Shown here: positions 35,747-48,338 of the stretch, piece after piece
Layout of the letters: each line of letters begins with the position of its first letter
Position numbering within the stretch: the first letter of the stretch is position 1
NCBI GenBank assembly: GCA_037893245.1
Contig: JBAIAA010000443.1
Coordinates: forward strand, 806,001-870,000
Length of the DNA: 64,000 bases
From: Crossaster papposus
Taxonomy: Eukaryota; Echinodermata; Asteroidea; Velatida; Solasteridae
Direction of reading: 5' to 3'
Notes under the pieces: generated by a model
The model's database searches: none
What the model was told of the DNA's origin: nothing
Seen by the model: the letters and a program-made list of their open reading frames with translations, nothing else
Translations under genes and position numbers: made by a program

Positions 35747-37049
35747 TTATACTTCGACTCAAATAAACCACAAAGGAGACAAGTTATTGAGTGATGCCAC
35801 AGCCTCGAAAATGGCAGTATGTTTTATTCCGGATACCAGTTAAAGGGCATACCGGTAGCAAAAGGAAACAATTCAACAAATAAACAATTTGGGCCACCCA
35901 GGCCCCCGGGCAACACCAGGCCCGACCATTAAAATGGGCAACACCAGGCCCGACCGGTCAAGGGGAACACCAATCCCCTATGGGCAACACCAGGCCCACC
36001 AACACAGGGCAACCAAATGCCCATTGCCAAAGAGGCAACCGTCATGCAACCACAAAGTTGCTTCCATCTACCGATGTTAACTTCGGTCAGGAAAATCTAG
36101 CCTCGGGAAATTCGCGAGCGCTATGACAACAGAGCAATTTGCATAAAATATAATTTACTGCCGGATTTGATTATTAGGCCGCTAAATGTGAGGACTTGCG
36201 TTACTGGCTGTCTGAATCCGTAATAAATTGCCACACGCGCCTGCGCGCCCACCAGGAGAAGACGGACAGGGACCCTCCATAAAAACAAAACAGGAGTGAG
36301 AGAGAGTGAGCCCCAGCATAAACAAAAACGCGCGGGAGAATGTCGGACCAGTCATAGTCGGACACCATTGTAAACAATAATCATGTAAGCCGGATAATCA
36401 TATCGGTCTCGACCCAACTCATCCCGAAGGTCACAAGCGTCCCCCACGCCGGCCCCACCCTTGCCTTTCCAGTGGACATTAGTGCCGACAAATCGTTAGT
36501 GCCCAAATGAATAATTATTAATTAGCATGGCCGATGGAGGCCATGGGGCGCGAAATTCAGATCCTATCAACAGTTAAGTTGTCCCAATGGCCTGGACCCC
36601 ATCAGAGCCCTGTTTCGGCCCTCTTAAACCAAACGACCCCAGGGGTAATACATTTATTGAAGCCGCATGGGCATGAAATGATTTAACATTTCTTTCCCTT
36701 TGGAAACAAGAACAATGAAATGCCCGAGGCCCGTAATAAACCCAAAGGAAAGTCCCATAGCGTTTTTAGGAGCACTATATATTGCTGTGCAGTGTTATGT
36801 ACACAAATAATATAATTGAGGCTTATTGCCGCGTTTATACATGTAATTAACTTCCACCAAGCTGATATTCAATTATGGGAAGGGCGAAAAACTCCTGACA
36901 AAACTTCATTTTAAGCTCTGACTTAATCATAAAATTTGAGGAGAAAAAACAGGAGGAAATTCCCTTCCGGCTCCAATTGGCAGCCGAGTATGCATACTCC
37001 AGAATTGATACCAGGCAAAAACGACAAACAACGTCTCATCTGACCGACC

Positions 37050-37550
37050 TTAAAGGTAACATACCCCATTGGTAATTGCTTGAATTATCATGAATGGGTC
37101 GATTTGGGGTGGGGGGGGGGGGGGGGGGGGGGGGGGGTTGTATTCCATAGTAAATATCGTTTAACCCCAACTCCCTACACAACAAAGGAAGTTGGAGGAT
37201 TTTGAAGGAATTGTATGGTGTTTAATAACAATGGTGAGGGAGTCAGGGTTAACTGACTTAACCGAAGTTTTACAATCATGGATGTCGAGAAAAACACGAA
37301 AAACAGCATTTGCCTCCAACCGGGGTCGAGCCGCTATTCTTATGTTATCTTTGTCTTTTCGCGATCGTCGTCCGGCGATCGCAAATTTTTCTTTATAAAA
37401 TTCAATTTTTTGGAATAATTACAGGATATCTAGCGCAATCCCCTTGCTGAATGCCCAGAATCATTATTCACTTTCAACTGAGTAAGATACTTCTTAATAA
37501 TTCGGTATTAATCATTTTCGATTTCTGCAAATGGTGTATACTACCTTTAA
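37050..37550. mobile_element. Full-length AAAGGTA MITE with TTAA ends
   Basis: Starts TTAAAGGTAACATACCCCAT and ends ATGGTGTATACTACCTTTAA, imperfect TIRs including TTAA. Contains a 27-bp poly-G tract (37111-37137) and the family words GTAATTGCTTGAATTATCA and GAAGTTTTACAATCATGGATG. Confidence 0.75.
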
Positions 37551-37859
37551 CAGGAGGCACTGGCAAAAAGCTCATACAAGAGTGAGCGCTCAAGTCTTGC
37601 GGACTTGACTATACCATACACAAACTTGCTGTCACTCAACAGTTGTCCAAATGACCTGGACCCAACGAGAGCCCTAGCTGTTTCGGCCCTATTTAACCAA
37701 ACGACCCTATAGGGGTAATACATCATATGAACCGGCATGGGCCTCAAATTATTTAACACGGAATTTAACGGTACCCTTTCCCTTTGGAAACGAGAACGAA
37801 TGCCCGAGGCCCGTTATCAACCCAAATAAAAGTCCCACAATGCAAAAGGAGCACAATGT

Positions 37860-40800
37860 ATTGTTATGCATTATCCGCATATTAAAGGCTGTGACACAGC
37901 TATTGATATCATAATGATATTACACGTACATGTTCCACAAGAAGACAATGCTTCGTAACTGTGCACTGCTCCAAGGAAAGGCAAATAACAAAAACCTGCA
38001 GGAAAACCGCATATGGATTGAGAAACAAATGGCTAAACGTATTTCCAGTCCTTAGTGGCGGCGACTCAGTATCATGAAACTCCCATGTGAACCAAATAAG
38101 TTGGTATAACTATAGGCAAACGGTAGCCGTGCAATAAAATTAAAAATCCTTAAACACAACCCTCTAAAGTACATTGTACACCAATAAAAACAATGTAATA
38201 ACAGGAGATTCGTGCAACTCTGTAACCCGAATGAACTCGAAACAAAAATCAAACTTATATGTGTCGCATTGAAATATATTCACATAAGTGTTACTGTTAT
38301 TACAGATATATGCACATGTACATCTACATGCATCAACGTAGGCTAGGATTAAACGACAAACCATGTCAAAAAGGATACATTGTAACAAACAAGATACATT
38401 TAGCCTACATGCAGGTCATACACGCCGCTATGAACGGCCCATGCATGCCATACACGCTGCGCGTGTAACTTGCTACATTTCAAGGTCAAATGGCGGGAGA
38501 AGCAATGACGTCGCGCTCCGTTCACATGCGCGCCCCTCTATGAGTCTGTCTTTACGTCGTCTGGCGTCTCGACTTCCCTCCCATAGAAAAACGTACATGT
38601 AAACAAACTAGCGATGACGCCACTATAGCTCAGGTAGTAATGGTGGGCTATACATTACTGCATGTTTTGCCACGATAGCTTACTCTACCTGTTAAGAACC
38701 AATTAACTATTAAAACTAAAATCATACAAAGGATACTTATACATTTGTCGACATATTTCCATCAAATTCCAGTAGTAGTTAGAGATAAATTGTCCCCGCA
38801 CTTGACGACGGTTATCCACCGATTTCAACTTGAAATCGAAATCCAAATCAATCCATCAAGCAATCAGACAAACTTCTGTCCAAACAGGTCGGACTTGAGG
38901 GCGAGAAATGTCCACACTGTGACCGATGTTTATGTCCTGTGTCCGGGTGAATGTTTGAGATCGTGGAACGTTGACTTTAGCCTGCCCTTTAGTCCCTGTT
39001 CTTGATGAACTTTTTGGAACCGCGTGGTCTGGCCATCCTGCAAACAAAAAAGAAAACTCAACGCAGCAGTTGTCTGTTGCCAAGTACATAGGCTGTGTTG
39101 CTCAAGTTCTGTTACTGGAAAAATGCAGGCTATGGGTTTCACAGTTTTTCTTTGTAATTGTTAATGATAAGCATGAGGACTTCTTGGCCCGGATTTCAGG
39201 TTAATCCTGACATTTTGTTTTTATTTATTTTTTATTTCTTAATTAAGATTAAACATCGAAACACAGGGCAGAGATCTGCCACAAATACGTTTCAAACAGT
39301 AGATTCGTAGAATTCAACAATTAATGCTGTCGCCTGCGTACAAAATTGCCACAAAATTAGCAAATGTAAATATGTGACTAGGAAGTGAATAGCGAACTTC
39401 GGAACAATTGTCACATGATTGTAGACAAAAGCAAGCCCAAGTGCTATAATTATATAAGAGAAAAATTACAACTGTCAAATACAAGGCGCTCAAATATTTA
39501 GTAGACACAAAATGTTACAAGCCATGACCACCCTAAGAACCTGTGACCAGATAGCTCACCATGGAGCTAATAAGACCGACCGAAATCAATACGAGTAAGC
39601 AGAAGAAACCACAAGCAGCTAAATGGAGGTCTGCCTCAACCTTAGAAGCAGTTTATACAATTCTGCAATAATTATATACTGTATATGAATGGGGAATACT
39701 TTCCTACCTACCTACCCCTTTTTAAATGGCATGTAATCGCAAAGAGACCATTTATTTATTTTTGTTATTTATTTATTTATTTATCTATTTTTATTTTATT
39801 TATTTTATATTTTTTATTATTATTATTATTTTATTCACGTCTTTTAGGCCTATTTTTAGTCGAAAATCTCATGCCTGTGTGACCAAAATTGCTTTGCTCC
39901 TATTTACTAATCCAGCAAAGGAAAAGGTGGCCTTACTACTAGTACTAGGCCCTATATCACAAACCAAATGCAGGAATTGTGGTCAACGCTTGCTTATGTT
40001 AGCTGTGAACTGAATATGCTAATTAAGCCAAGCAATACATGCTATACAAGCACATATGTAGGCCTAGGCATATTGATACAGCCTAGGCATAGCCTGTCAT
40101 TATTATTTCAACTAGGGCCCGATGAATGAGTCTACCCAGTCTATGGCCATGCACATTTGTTAGAACTCAAACGTAAAATCAAATAGCCTAGGTAGCCTAG
40201 GGCTAGGCCCATATACTCCTCAGTATTCCGAAAACCTTGTTTAAATTTAGGCTATCCCTTGGAACAATTTTTTAATTCAACTAACTTGTGTAATTCTAAC
40301 TAACGTTAGACGAACAGGCATGTGCAGCTTAACATCATTTTTTGTCATGTTTTCCGGTTCAAAAGCACTAATCACAAGAGACTTATTTGCGCCAGTTAAG
40401 CCGTGGCAGCACAGCCTACATCAAGTCACGTCACTGTCCGACAGTAAACACGGACAATGACGGACGAACTGCAACAACAAAACATTGCCCAGACTGCGGG
40501 CTAGACTTATGATAATTGGAAAACCCTCACCTCGAATTCCACAAAATTTGACATGCTTGAACTTGAGTTGAAGCTATTCTGTATTCACGCCACGATGAAC
40601 TCACAAGTGAGAAAACATCACTGAAGAGCCCACCACTCACTAGGGTTGTAAGTTTTTGAAAATGAACCATGCATGCTTGCTCCGAGTGGCTCGAACAAGG
40701 TGGGCACTGGGCGTGCGAACACACGCCGCCCGTCGACCGTCGACTGCAGCTATGAACGGCGGTGCGTAGACCGGGGCTGTGACGCGGAGTACATCCGCGT

Positions 40801-41235
40801 TTATTACGGGATCCATCGGTGGTCACAGTTTTGTTTGACTTATCAGGCAGCGACGACCACTAACCAAGAGTAAGCCTATGTGACGGCTTCTTCAGCTGGA
40901 GCAGCATAATTGGAGCATCCCAGGAATCGAAAAGAAGAGGAATTCAAGTGACAAAACGTGTAGGCTCTTTACGTTTACGGTGTTTTTTTTCTGCGGCTGT
41001 ATCGCCCTACAACAAGCGGAGCCCAGCTTAGGCCTAACGGTAACCGGCAACTGGGGAGGTCCATACTCGATGCCTTCAAAAGGTCACGAAAGCCACTGAT
41101 AATATCATCAAACCCGATAATATCGTTCCTGGGATGTCTATGAGACACTCTACTCAGTACATTTTTAAAAGAAAACGAAACAACAGTAGAAATCCGACCG
41201 GATATTTTGCTATCTACGGAGAAAATGTTTCTTTT
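37860..41235. other. No gene recognised inside insertion unit 2
   Basis: AT-rich with a CpG-richer patch at 38490-38600 and another at 40680-40800, and an ATTTATTT run at 39750-39835. Minus-strand 38870-39035 has an acceptor-like site and an open frame containing WPDHAVP, but its neighbours do not match a known family. Confidence 0.5.
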
Positions 41236-42245
41236 GATAAAATTTGCTGAACAAAAATTGAGATGTTGACTCTGGAATCGGCTGTGACAGAGTGGCTATA
41301 AAACTCTAACCCGCCAAAAGCCCAGCTTACCCACGCGGAACCCATGATTCTCATTGGCCAAAAGTTAACTGTACAAATTTGCATACTGCTGACCTTTTTA
41401 CCTTTTGCATAATTAACCCTTATATGGGGATAGCATGACATGAACTAAAATTCAATTTCTACCGCCGGCCCAGGCAAGAGTTTGTTGACCTTGCACTTAG
41501 TGCTAAATTCGATGAGGGTGTAAATGTCAAAGAAATGCCATGAGAGGGTAAGGAGGCCGCATGAGCTTTCGCTGTGCATAAAACCTTTTACCGTGTAACG
41601 GTAAAAGGAGCTAACCTGTCCGAAGTTTTACAACCGTGAATGCCGAGAAAAGCACGAAAAACAGAGTTTGTGTTTTCAACCGGCGTCGAGCAGTTATTCT
41701 TATGTTATTTGTGTTTTTTTGCGATCGCCGGATGGCGATTGCAAATTTTTCTTTATAAAATATAATTAAAGGATATCTAGCACAATCATTTTGCTGGATG
41801 CCCAGAATCATTATTTACTTTCAGATGAGTAAGATATTTCTTAATAAATCGGTAGTAAATTTGTTTGATATAGGTCTGCAAATAGTGTATCCTACCTTTA
41901 ATAAAATAACCATAACTAAGCCAGTTAGGTGTCTCGGACGAGTGGGGAATTGTGGGATAGAAATTTGATAAACAAACCCACATGGACGCGTGTTGTGCAT
42001 TACTAGCGTAAAGCCAGTGGCAAGGGCAGACCAAGCTATAAACGTTTTGGGTGTTTTTTTTTAAGAAATTGGTACAAATTGTATAAACAAAAAGAGAATC
42101 ATCCACCAAAATTAGCATGAAGTATTTTTGAGTTTTGGAAAAATAAGTATACATAAAGTGACCAAATCTGAAATTTCAATGTCTGTCATAATGTTCGCAG
42201 GCCTCCACATGTCAAAATATTAAAATCGTAGAAAACCCTATCCCC

Positions 42246-42520
42246 AGTCTATGGCCCCGCACTAGAGTACACTCTGTGCTATAGGCCATACGTCCATGAC
42301 TTGTTCCGCCATATTGTTTTGCGTTTATCGCGAATTTTTTGGAAACTTTATAACACAGATTTAGAGAAAAATTACACCAGACGGAACCACGGAAAAGTCC
42401 TAAATTTGAGAAATATCGATGTGCTATAATAAATGAACCTGCATGCCAAGTTTTTTTTAACACTAATGGACACTACATATCCTATAGCACAGAGTGTACT
42501 CTAGTGCGGGGCCATAGACT
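42246..42520. mobile_element. MITE with 40-bp perfect TIRs
   Basis: The 40 bp beginning AGTCTATGGCCCCGCACTAG (42246-42285) are perfectly inverted at 42481-42520. Interior words (CGCGATAAACGCAAAACA, CGGAACCACGGAAAAGTC, in one strand or the other) recur at 62860-62950, where a decayed relative sits next to CCCTAGTCTATGGCC (62712). Confidence 0.9.
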
Positions 42521-42906
42521 AGGGCTAAGGAAACCCCAATAAATAAACTATGTACATTGATTTTAATATCGGTCTTTTATCGCTCATATTACAAACATGT
42601 TATGATTTTTCCTGATCGCACATTGCCGGACGTCCTTACGTGAGACACAAGGAAAATTTATTCCAAATATTGCTTCGCACAACGCGGCAACATGGAACAT
42701 GCGTCGTTCACTAGTCTTGTTTGCAAGACAATGACCTTCATTAACATCGTCTTGTTTAACTGCTCTAATCTCAGCGCGTGACCTCTATACATAATTCAAC
42801 AGGGAGGTCAAAAGCATAATGACGCTTGCGCACTGAAGGAAGTTTTAGAAATGAGCTTGTTAGTTAGGTACCTTGCTATATGGGTACTGTGTGTGCGATA
42901 GTACGT

Positions 42907-43560
42907 ACATGTCAGGCATGCAACTTTTCCGCGGATCCGCGGATTTTCGCGTTTTTGGTAAATTGTTGTTTTTTTATTTATTTTTTTAAATTTGTTTTAT
43001 TAATTTTTTTAAAAATTTATTTTATAATTTATTAATTTTTTTAAAATGTTTTTTTCTTCTAAATAATTGTTTTCTATTTTTTTTGGGGCACCTTACCAGA
43101 CTCAAGCCAGAGATTAAAAAGGACAGTTAAGTCTAAAGCGTCGGCTTTACTAAGATCTTTAAAATGGATCTTGTCGGGACAATATCATGCAATTCAATTC
43201 TTCAAGTAGAAACCTTAGTGCTCTGCAAACCGTCAAATACTCCATACTAGCTAGCCACAACTATGTTTTATACTTCACAGAATAAAACGTAAAAAAGAAT
43301 CACAAACTTGAAGCATTTTGTGTATTTTTTAATGAAAAATATGCCATGAGAAAAACTGGAAATGTGTCAGTCAGCTTTCCATCCAAGTGGTCTAAAACTG
43401 CTTAGAATGCACCACAGAGCATCTACATTTCAAAATTTTTAAGGGGCCCTAAGGCGGGCCCCGGACCCCTGCTGTAAAGAATTCGCGCTGCGCGCTCGCA
43501 GATTAGGCACGCATCTTTTATCTCTTTTTTTGGAATTGAAGAGTTGCATGCCTGACATGT
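42907..43560. mobile_element. MITE with 19-bp TIRs (ACATGTCAGGCATGCAACT)
   Basis: ACATGTCAGGCATGCAACT at 42907-42925 is inverted at 43542-43560. Inside, near the left end, are CGCGGATCCGCGG and a long T-rich stretch. At the right are GGGCCCTAAGGCGGGCCCC and CGCGCTGCGCGC palindromes. Confidence 0.85.
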
Positions 43561-44124
43561 ACACAGGGGCAATCAAACAGACGGGATACGTGGACAGTTA
43601 CATGTATTCATGCCGCGCCGGGTCGCGAACAGACGGTACAATGGCTTTGGCGAAGCCGGGCCCAGGGGCATCTTTGCTGTAACATCGATTGCTTGAATTC
43701 GTCCACTCGGTCAGACATTTTTTTCACTAAACAACGCTATAACAACAACGCACACGACGCGCTCACATGGCCTATTTTATACTATGTCCACACGTCGCTG
43801 CGACGTACAGAAACTATACCAGTGAGTCAGCGATTATGCAAGTTACGTCACGCGATTTTTCACGCAACGTCACACGCGCATGCAAATGCAAAACAATTTT
43901 GCTAGGAATTTTAATTTTGCTAGCGATTAGAGCAGATAAACAAGACGGTCTTAGCGAAGGTCATTCGCGCGTGGTTTACGGCGTGCGGCGTTTACGGCGC
44001 ATCGCGAAGATCGTCTTGAAACAAGATTAGTCGTTCACCTGCATCCAGTGGACTGATTAGTGTGTCTGGTTTGTCTGATTTGTTTTTTTGGTCTTTATTA
44101 TTTTATTTCTTTTATGTATACCTC

Positions 44125-44367
44125 TTAACCAGTTCGCGCCGGATGACGTACATATAAACGCAAACATTTCCCAAAATTCAAAACGGATGACGCATAAACA
44201 CGCCAAGTTCAAGTTCGGAAATGTATGTCAGCAGCGCGCAAGGCCGGAAATGCATCGGTGTGCTTCCCGGCACTATCAGCCTGAACACGCTTCAGATCGA
44301 GTTTCGTTAAAAATAATCCCGCCCGTCGGTTGGCGTTGTTAAAATAATCCCGGCGCGAACTGGTTAA
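44125..44367. mobile_element. TTAA-flanked MITE, copy 2
   Basis: TTAACCAGTTCGCGCCGGAT to CGGCGCGAACTGGTTAA, same interior as copy 1 at 13856 in the same orientation. Overall similarity by eye is high, suggesting fairly recent spread. Confidence 0.85.
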
Positions 44368-44727
44368 TAATAGTTTGTATTTGTTTGTATACATACGTGT
44401 ACGTGTAAAGCTGTAGTCCAAATTGGCATAATCGTATGACATTTAGACTAGAAACGTTACAAGACAATTCTTTCTTGTGTTATCATTTTTTGTTTTCAGG
44501 ATTCTTACACTGTGTAATGTTTCATTTACAACCCAAGAACAACATAAGAGCAACTGCCCAACACCGGTTAAAAACGAATGCATTTATGTACTGGTACATT
44601 GATGTATGTACCGGTACACATCACTTAAACAATATGCTAATATACATGTTAATAAGAAGAAATCCAAGCTAAAATGGAAAAAATTGTGTTCAAGATGTGT
44701 GCATTGCTATCGGGCGGAAAGGTTTGT

Positions 44728-44960
44728 TAAAGGGAAGATACCAATACGCCATTGGCAATTGCTTAAATTATCATGAAGATGTGGATTTGGGGGTTGCATT
44801 TTATAGTAAATATTGTTTAACTGACCTGTCCAAAGTTTTACAATCATGGATGCTGAGAAAAGCAACAAAAAAAACACCCAAAAAAATGAGTTTATTTTCA
44901 ATCGGTGTCTGGCAGTTGTTCTTATGTTTTGAGGATGTAATTTTGGAAATCTTTTGTTGA
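44728..44960. mobile_element. AAAGGTA-family MITE fragment
   Basis: Reads TTAAAGGGAAGATACCAATA, GCAATTGCTTAAATTATCA, GTAAATATTGTTTAACTGAC, CAAAGTTTTACAATCATGGA. It shows the uninterrupted sequence across the join where the 34349-41610 insertion entered another copy. Confidence 0.7.
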
Positions 44961-45427
44961 AATCGCATTCTGTTATTGAATGCAAAATCACATCATGCTC
45001 TTTCCTAGTGTCAAGATTAACATTCCAAAATTACAGACTGTGACTCGCTTATTACAGAGAAAAGGATACCACAGTGTGTGCATGGAACATGTAAGCATTG
45101 TCTGCAGTGCAGATAGTCTGTAGACAGTCAGCAATTTCTGTAAATAAACATGGGAATGCTTTGATTATTTGTATTGATAACCAACCTAGTGTACCGGGTA
45201 ATTCAATTACATTCCTTATCAGTTTGGCAAGCTTCACTGGTCAAGCATGGCTGTCATTGTAAATGGATTGGACACATGGCAAATTTGAGGAAAGACTGTT
45301 TGGAAATTATTTGTTGAACTACCGGTATAATAACATTGTGCAGTGAATCACAAACCTGCACAGAAAAGTATGTATTGTACATGTACATGTACATTAGGCT
45401 TTGTATCAAAATATATCCCGAATACTG

Positions 45428-45434
45428 GTTCTAC
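45428..45434. repeat. Left target-site duplication
   Basis: GTTCTAC directly precedes the left TIR and is repeated at 60492-60498 after the right TIR. An extra G sits before it (GGTTCTAC), and the right copy reads ATGGTTCTAC, so an 8-bp duplication sharing one base with the TIR is also possible. Confidence 0.8.
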
Positions 45435-45465
45435 CATAGAGCAAGGAACAGAAGGAGTTACAACT
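45435..45465 (+). repeat. Left 31-bp terminal inverted repeat
   Basis: Starts CATAGAGCAAGGAACAGAAG and is identical over 31 bp to the complement of 60461-60491. After one mismatch the likeness continues as CCCC. Close by (45500-45521) is a tandem pair of GGTCGTAAAAC, a candidate subterminal transposase-binding site. Confidence 0.97.
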
Positions 45466-45639
45466 GCCCCAACTTAAAAGGCCCCACGAAAGTTACCGCG
45501 GTCGTAAAACGGTCGTAAAACAGTTGGACTCTCGACCGCAGCTTAACGACGGCCTCGCGCTTATCGGTCGATCTTTGCGCTGACGTCACGGAAAAATACC
45601 CACGATGCAGTGCGCGATGTAGCGTCCACATCAACCAAA

Positions 45640-48282
45640 ATGGCGGCTTACGGTAAAGACGACTTTGTATTCAGTGGTTTCGATGATTATGATTTTAGTG
45701 ACTTTTCTGACTTTTCTGATGAAGATAATAACGACAAAAATGAAATATCCTCATCCGAATCTGACCGTGAAGACGACATTCGTCAGTATTGCGTGTGCAA
45801 AGGCCAGATGACAAAAGATATGATCGGGTGCGATCGTATAAATTGTGACATCGAATGGTGGCATTACAAATGCGCTGGTGTTACTGGAGAAACGATCCCA
45901 GAAGGGGACTGGTATTGCCCCAAATGTGTTTCCAGTGCAACAGAAACCGGACTTCATGGTGAGTACTACTGTTGTCACAAAACACCAATTGTCTTTTAAG
46001 TTTTAAATCGAAGTATTTGTGAGAACATAAAGTAAAACTTCGTCATTGCAAATATGATTTGCAAATTTACCAATAAAATTAAAATGTCCTTCAATAAGTT
46101 CAACTCAATTCAATTATGTTTTCGACATTTGTATAGGCATAAGCACTTGTATGATTATTGATATCACCCCAGGGTTTGTTATTTAATCCATACAGCAAGG
46201 AACAGATTGAAGTGCATCGTGTCAGAGTAAATTTGTGATTTTAATTATCAATTATATGCTTTCTAATTGAAATATTTTAATTGTTATTTTTTTCTAGGAC
46301 CCTCGAGATCTGAAGCAGTGGTTAGCCACCAAACAGTTGATGATTCTACTGAGCAAGGTAACCACAGTGCATCACCGGTCATTCAGCAACTGACAAGTAC
46401 ACCAGACTCTAATGCAGAACCTGATGCAGCCCCGAGAGATAAACCATCTGCAACAGTCACTAAGCCAAAAAAAGGAACAAGTAAAAACAAAGGTACTGAA
46501 CATAAAGGATTGTTAATAACATCATCTCAACGTGATTAGACTGTTTGTCTCAGGATAGAGCAAGGCCAAGGGTCTCGGTAATAATCATCATTGCACCCCC
46601 CCCCCCCCCCCCTTCTTTCCACAAAATACGTTAGCGATGTCACAAATCAGGTGATCAGGATCCAAGTTTTTTTTCTTTAGACGAGCCCCCGCATCAATTT
46701 TTTTAATGTATGCACATGTACATTACAATCATTCGTTTCATTTTTAGATGGAACACCAACATCAAAGGATGTTGTGAATGAGAAGAAAACTCCAGACAAC
46801 GGAAAAAAGAACGTAAAGAAAAGACAGAAAGGTATGTAGTGCACAAAATTAATTTTAAAATATCCGCCTAACATAATTTAACCGAGACTTTATTTCACAG
46901 ATTCTTTTTAAACAGTGTAAATATACAAAACCATATTTGACTGTTCAAACCATTTCCAAACATAGTCTGAACTAGAATACAGTACAATAAATTATCACGC
47001 TTTTGTAATCTTTAAAAAACACAGGCACTGGCATAATTATGTACATGTATAGGCATTGTGAAGGACCATTTACGTGATATTGTCACATTGTTATTTAAAC
47101 CATTTTGCATACAGCAAAAATCTGTTTTAATTTTCACACAAGGTTTCCTCTACACAATACTTAAATACAAGTAATGGAAATACATTTAAAGGGTTCATTC
47201 AGTTGGCGTAAAGGAGTCAAAAATGTATATTTATACAATTGATTATTTTTCCTTGTTTTTCAGCCCCCGAACGACCAAAGGCAACTTTCACCGAGACTGA
47301 TGCAATAACGAATGCTACTTCATTTTTTGTGACCAGTCTGCAAAACATGAGAGACCACCCGATTCTTAGTTGTGGCAGTGAGACGTCTCTGATTATTTTA
47401 AGCATTATTATGCAATTACTTGTGAGCACTGAGGAAGTAGCCTTCGTAGAGTTTTGCAAGTCCTCTGTTTTAGGCCTTTGGATTGTTCTTACATCATGTG
47501 AGGGCAAAAGTCTAAAGCCTGAAGTGTATGAAGGCATGTGGTGCAAGTTTCATGACTATCGAATAAGTTCATGCGCAAAATGTGAAGAATTACTCAAGGT
47601 CCTAAATATCTCATACAAATCAAAACATGCCATGAAACTGACTTATCAATATGTAATACAAGCCGTCTTTGGCCTACTTATGAAGGAAAGAAACAAGGCT
47701 GACTTGCCAGAAAAAGACACGACAGTTAATGTAGAGATGGAAAAAGAGGAGGAAAAAGTGCTAAGATATATAGCTGGGTATATACCATTTGCACTGTTAA
47801 AAAGATACAAAAAACAGGTGAATAATACAGCAAAAATGTACTGCGAATTTCTAAAATACTGGTCTGTTCAAAGTGTAATCACTGGAAGAACCTTTTTAAG
47901 TTACACAAAAGAATGGATTGATGCCCAAAATCGAGGTAGATTATTTACAGTCTCAGATGATGTGTATTTGTTTTTTCGATCGATGGAACTAGTAAGTAGG
48001 TCATTTCTGACGACGTCAAATCTTAACAATATGAGAGAACTTAACCTAAACAAAGTATTGCTCAATAACATAAGCACCAACTATCGAGTACAAACTTACT
48101 GGTGTGCTCTCACTGACAGTAAATTAAACGGTGATGCCTCGGAAGTGTTTCTCGACATTATAATACGATACTACATAAAGCTTCGTTGTAAGGCGTTTTT
48201 AAGAGTGTACCTAGACATTAGAAAGGCATCAACAAAACAAGTCTCCAAAAAAGGTGAAAAGGCACTGCGAAAGGACTTGTAG
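45640..48282 (+). CDS. PHD-finger protein of the transposon (four exons, 538 codons)
   Basis: Exons 45640-45958, 46298-46492, 46748-46831 and 47264-48282 join in one open frame; all introns are phase 1 with GT/AG borders. The start ATG sits in CCAAAATGGCGG. Residues 9-46 are acidic with repeated DFSDFSDFSDED. Residues 50-96 are a complete C4HC3 PHD finger (C51, C53, C64, C69, H75, C78, C93, C96), with YCVCKG, an aromatic W73-W74 and GDWYCPKC as in ING-type H3K4me-reading fingers. Exons 2-3 are a low-complexity basic linker. Exon 4 is a helical domain with EEEKVLRYIAGYIPFALLKR and NRGRLFTVSDDVYLFFRSME, which resembles the region after the DDE core in P/hAT-type transposases. No catalytic triad is seen. 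I infer a chromatin-reading accessory protein for the convergent transposase; the fold of exon 4 is uncertain. Confidence 0.85.
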
Positions 48283-48338
48283 TATTTTGTAGTATTGGAG
48301 CAAATTAACGGTTTGTCTCTAAATAAGAAAGGTATGTT

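Larger units (their letters stand above)
35747..41610 (+). mobile_element. Insertion unit 2 (5.9 kb), same ends as unit 1
   Basis: Starts with the same 487 bp (35747-36233, hairpin array included) and ends with the same 375 bp (41236-41610, one difference noticed: TGTATAAAAC against TGCATAAAAC). The interior 36234-41235 differs from unit 1. It contains a full AAAGGTA MITE (37050-37550), a diverged pair of direct repeats (36580-36790 and 37650-37860: CCTGGACCC, GTTTCGGCCCT, CTTTCCCTTTGGAAAC, GAATGCCCGAGGCCCGT) and long stretches without recognisable genes. I found no Rep/helicase or reverse transcriptase. Confidence 0.6.
34257..41901. mobile_element. TTAA-ended AAAGGTA MITE split by a 7.3-kb insertion
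   Basis: The left part 34257-34348 (TTAAAGGTACTAGTATACAC to TAGTAAATATTGTTTAA) and the right part 41611-41901 (CTAACCTGTCCGAAGTTTTA to GTATCCTACCTTTAA) join into one MITE. A contiguous relative at 44728-44950 reads ATTGTTTAACTGACCTGTCC across the join. A full copy is at 37050-37550. Confidence 0.7.

Noticed and set aside
38870-39035. Minus-strand frame with WPDHAVP, like the WPD loop of protein tyrosine phosphatases
   Set aside because: The residues around it do not follow the PTP fold, no other PTP exon is present, and the segment lies inside a mobile unit.
34349-41610. LTR retrotransposon with LTRs formed by the 487-bp and 375-bp repeats
   Set aside because: The repeats sit at unit ends in head-to-tail order, not as one intact LTR at each side, and no gag, pol or primer-binding site is seen.
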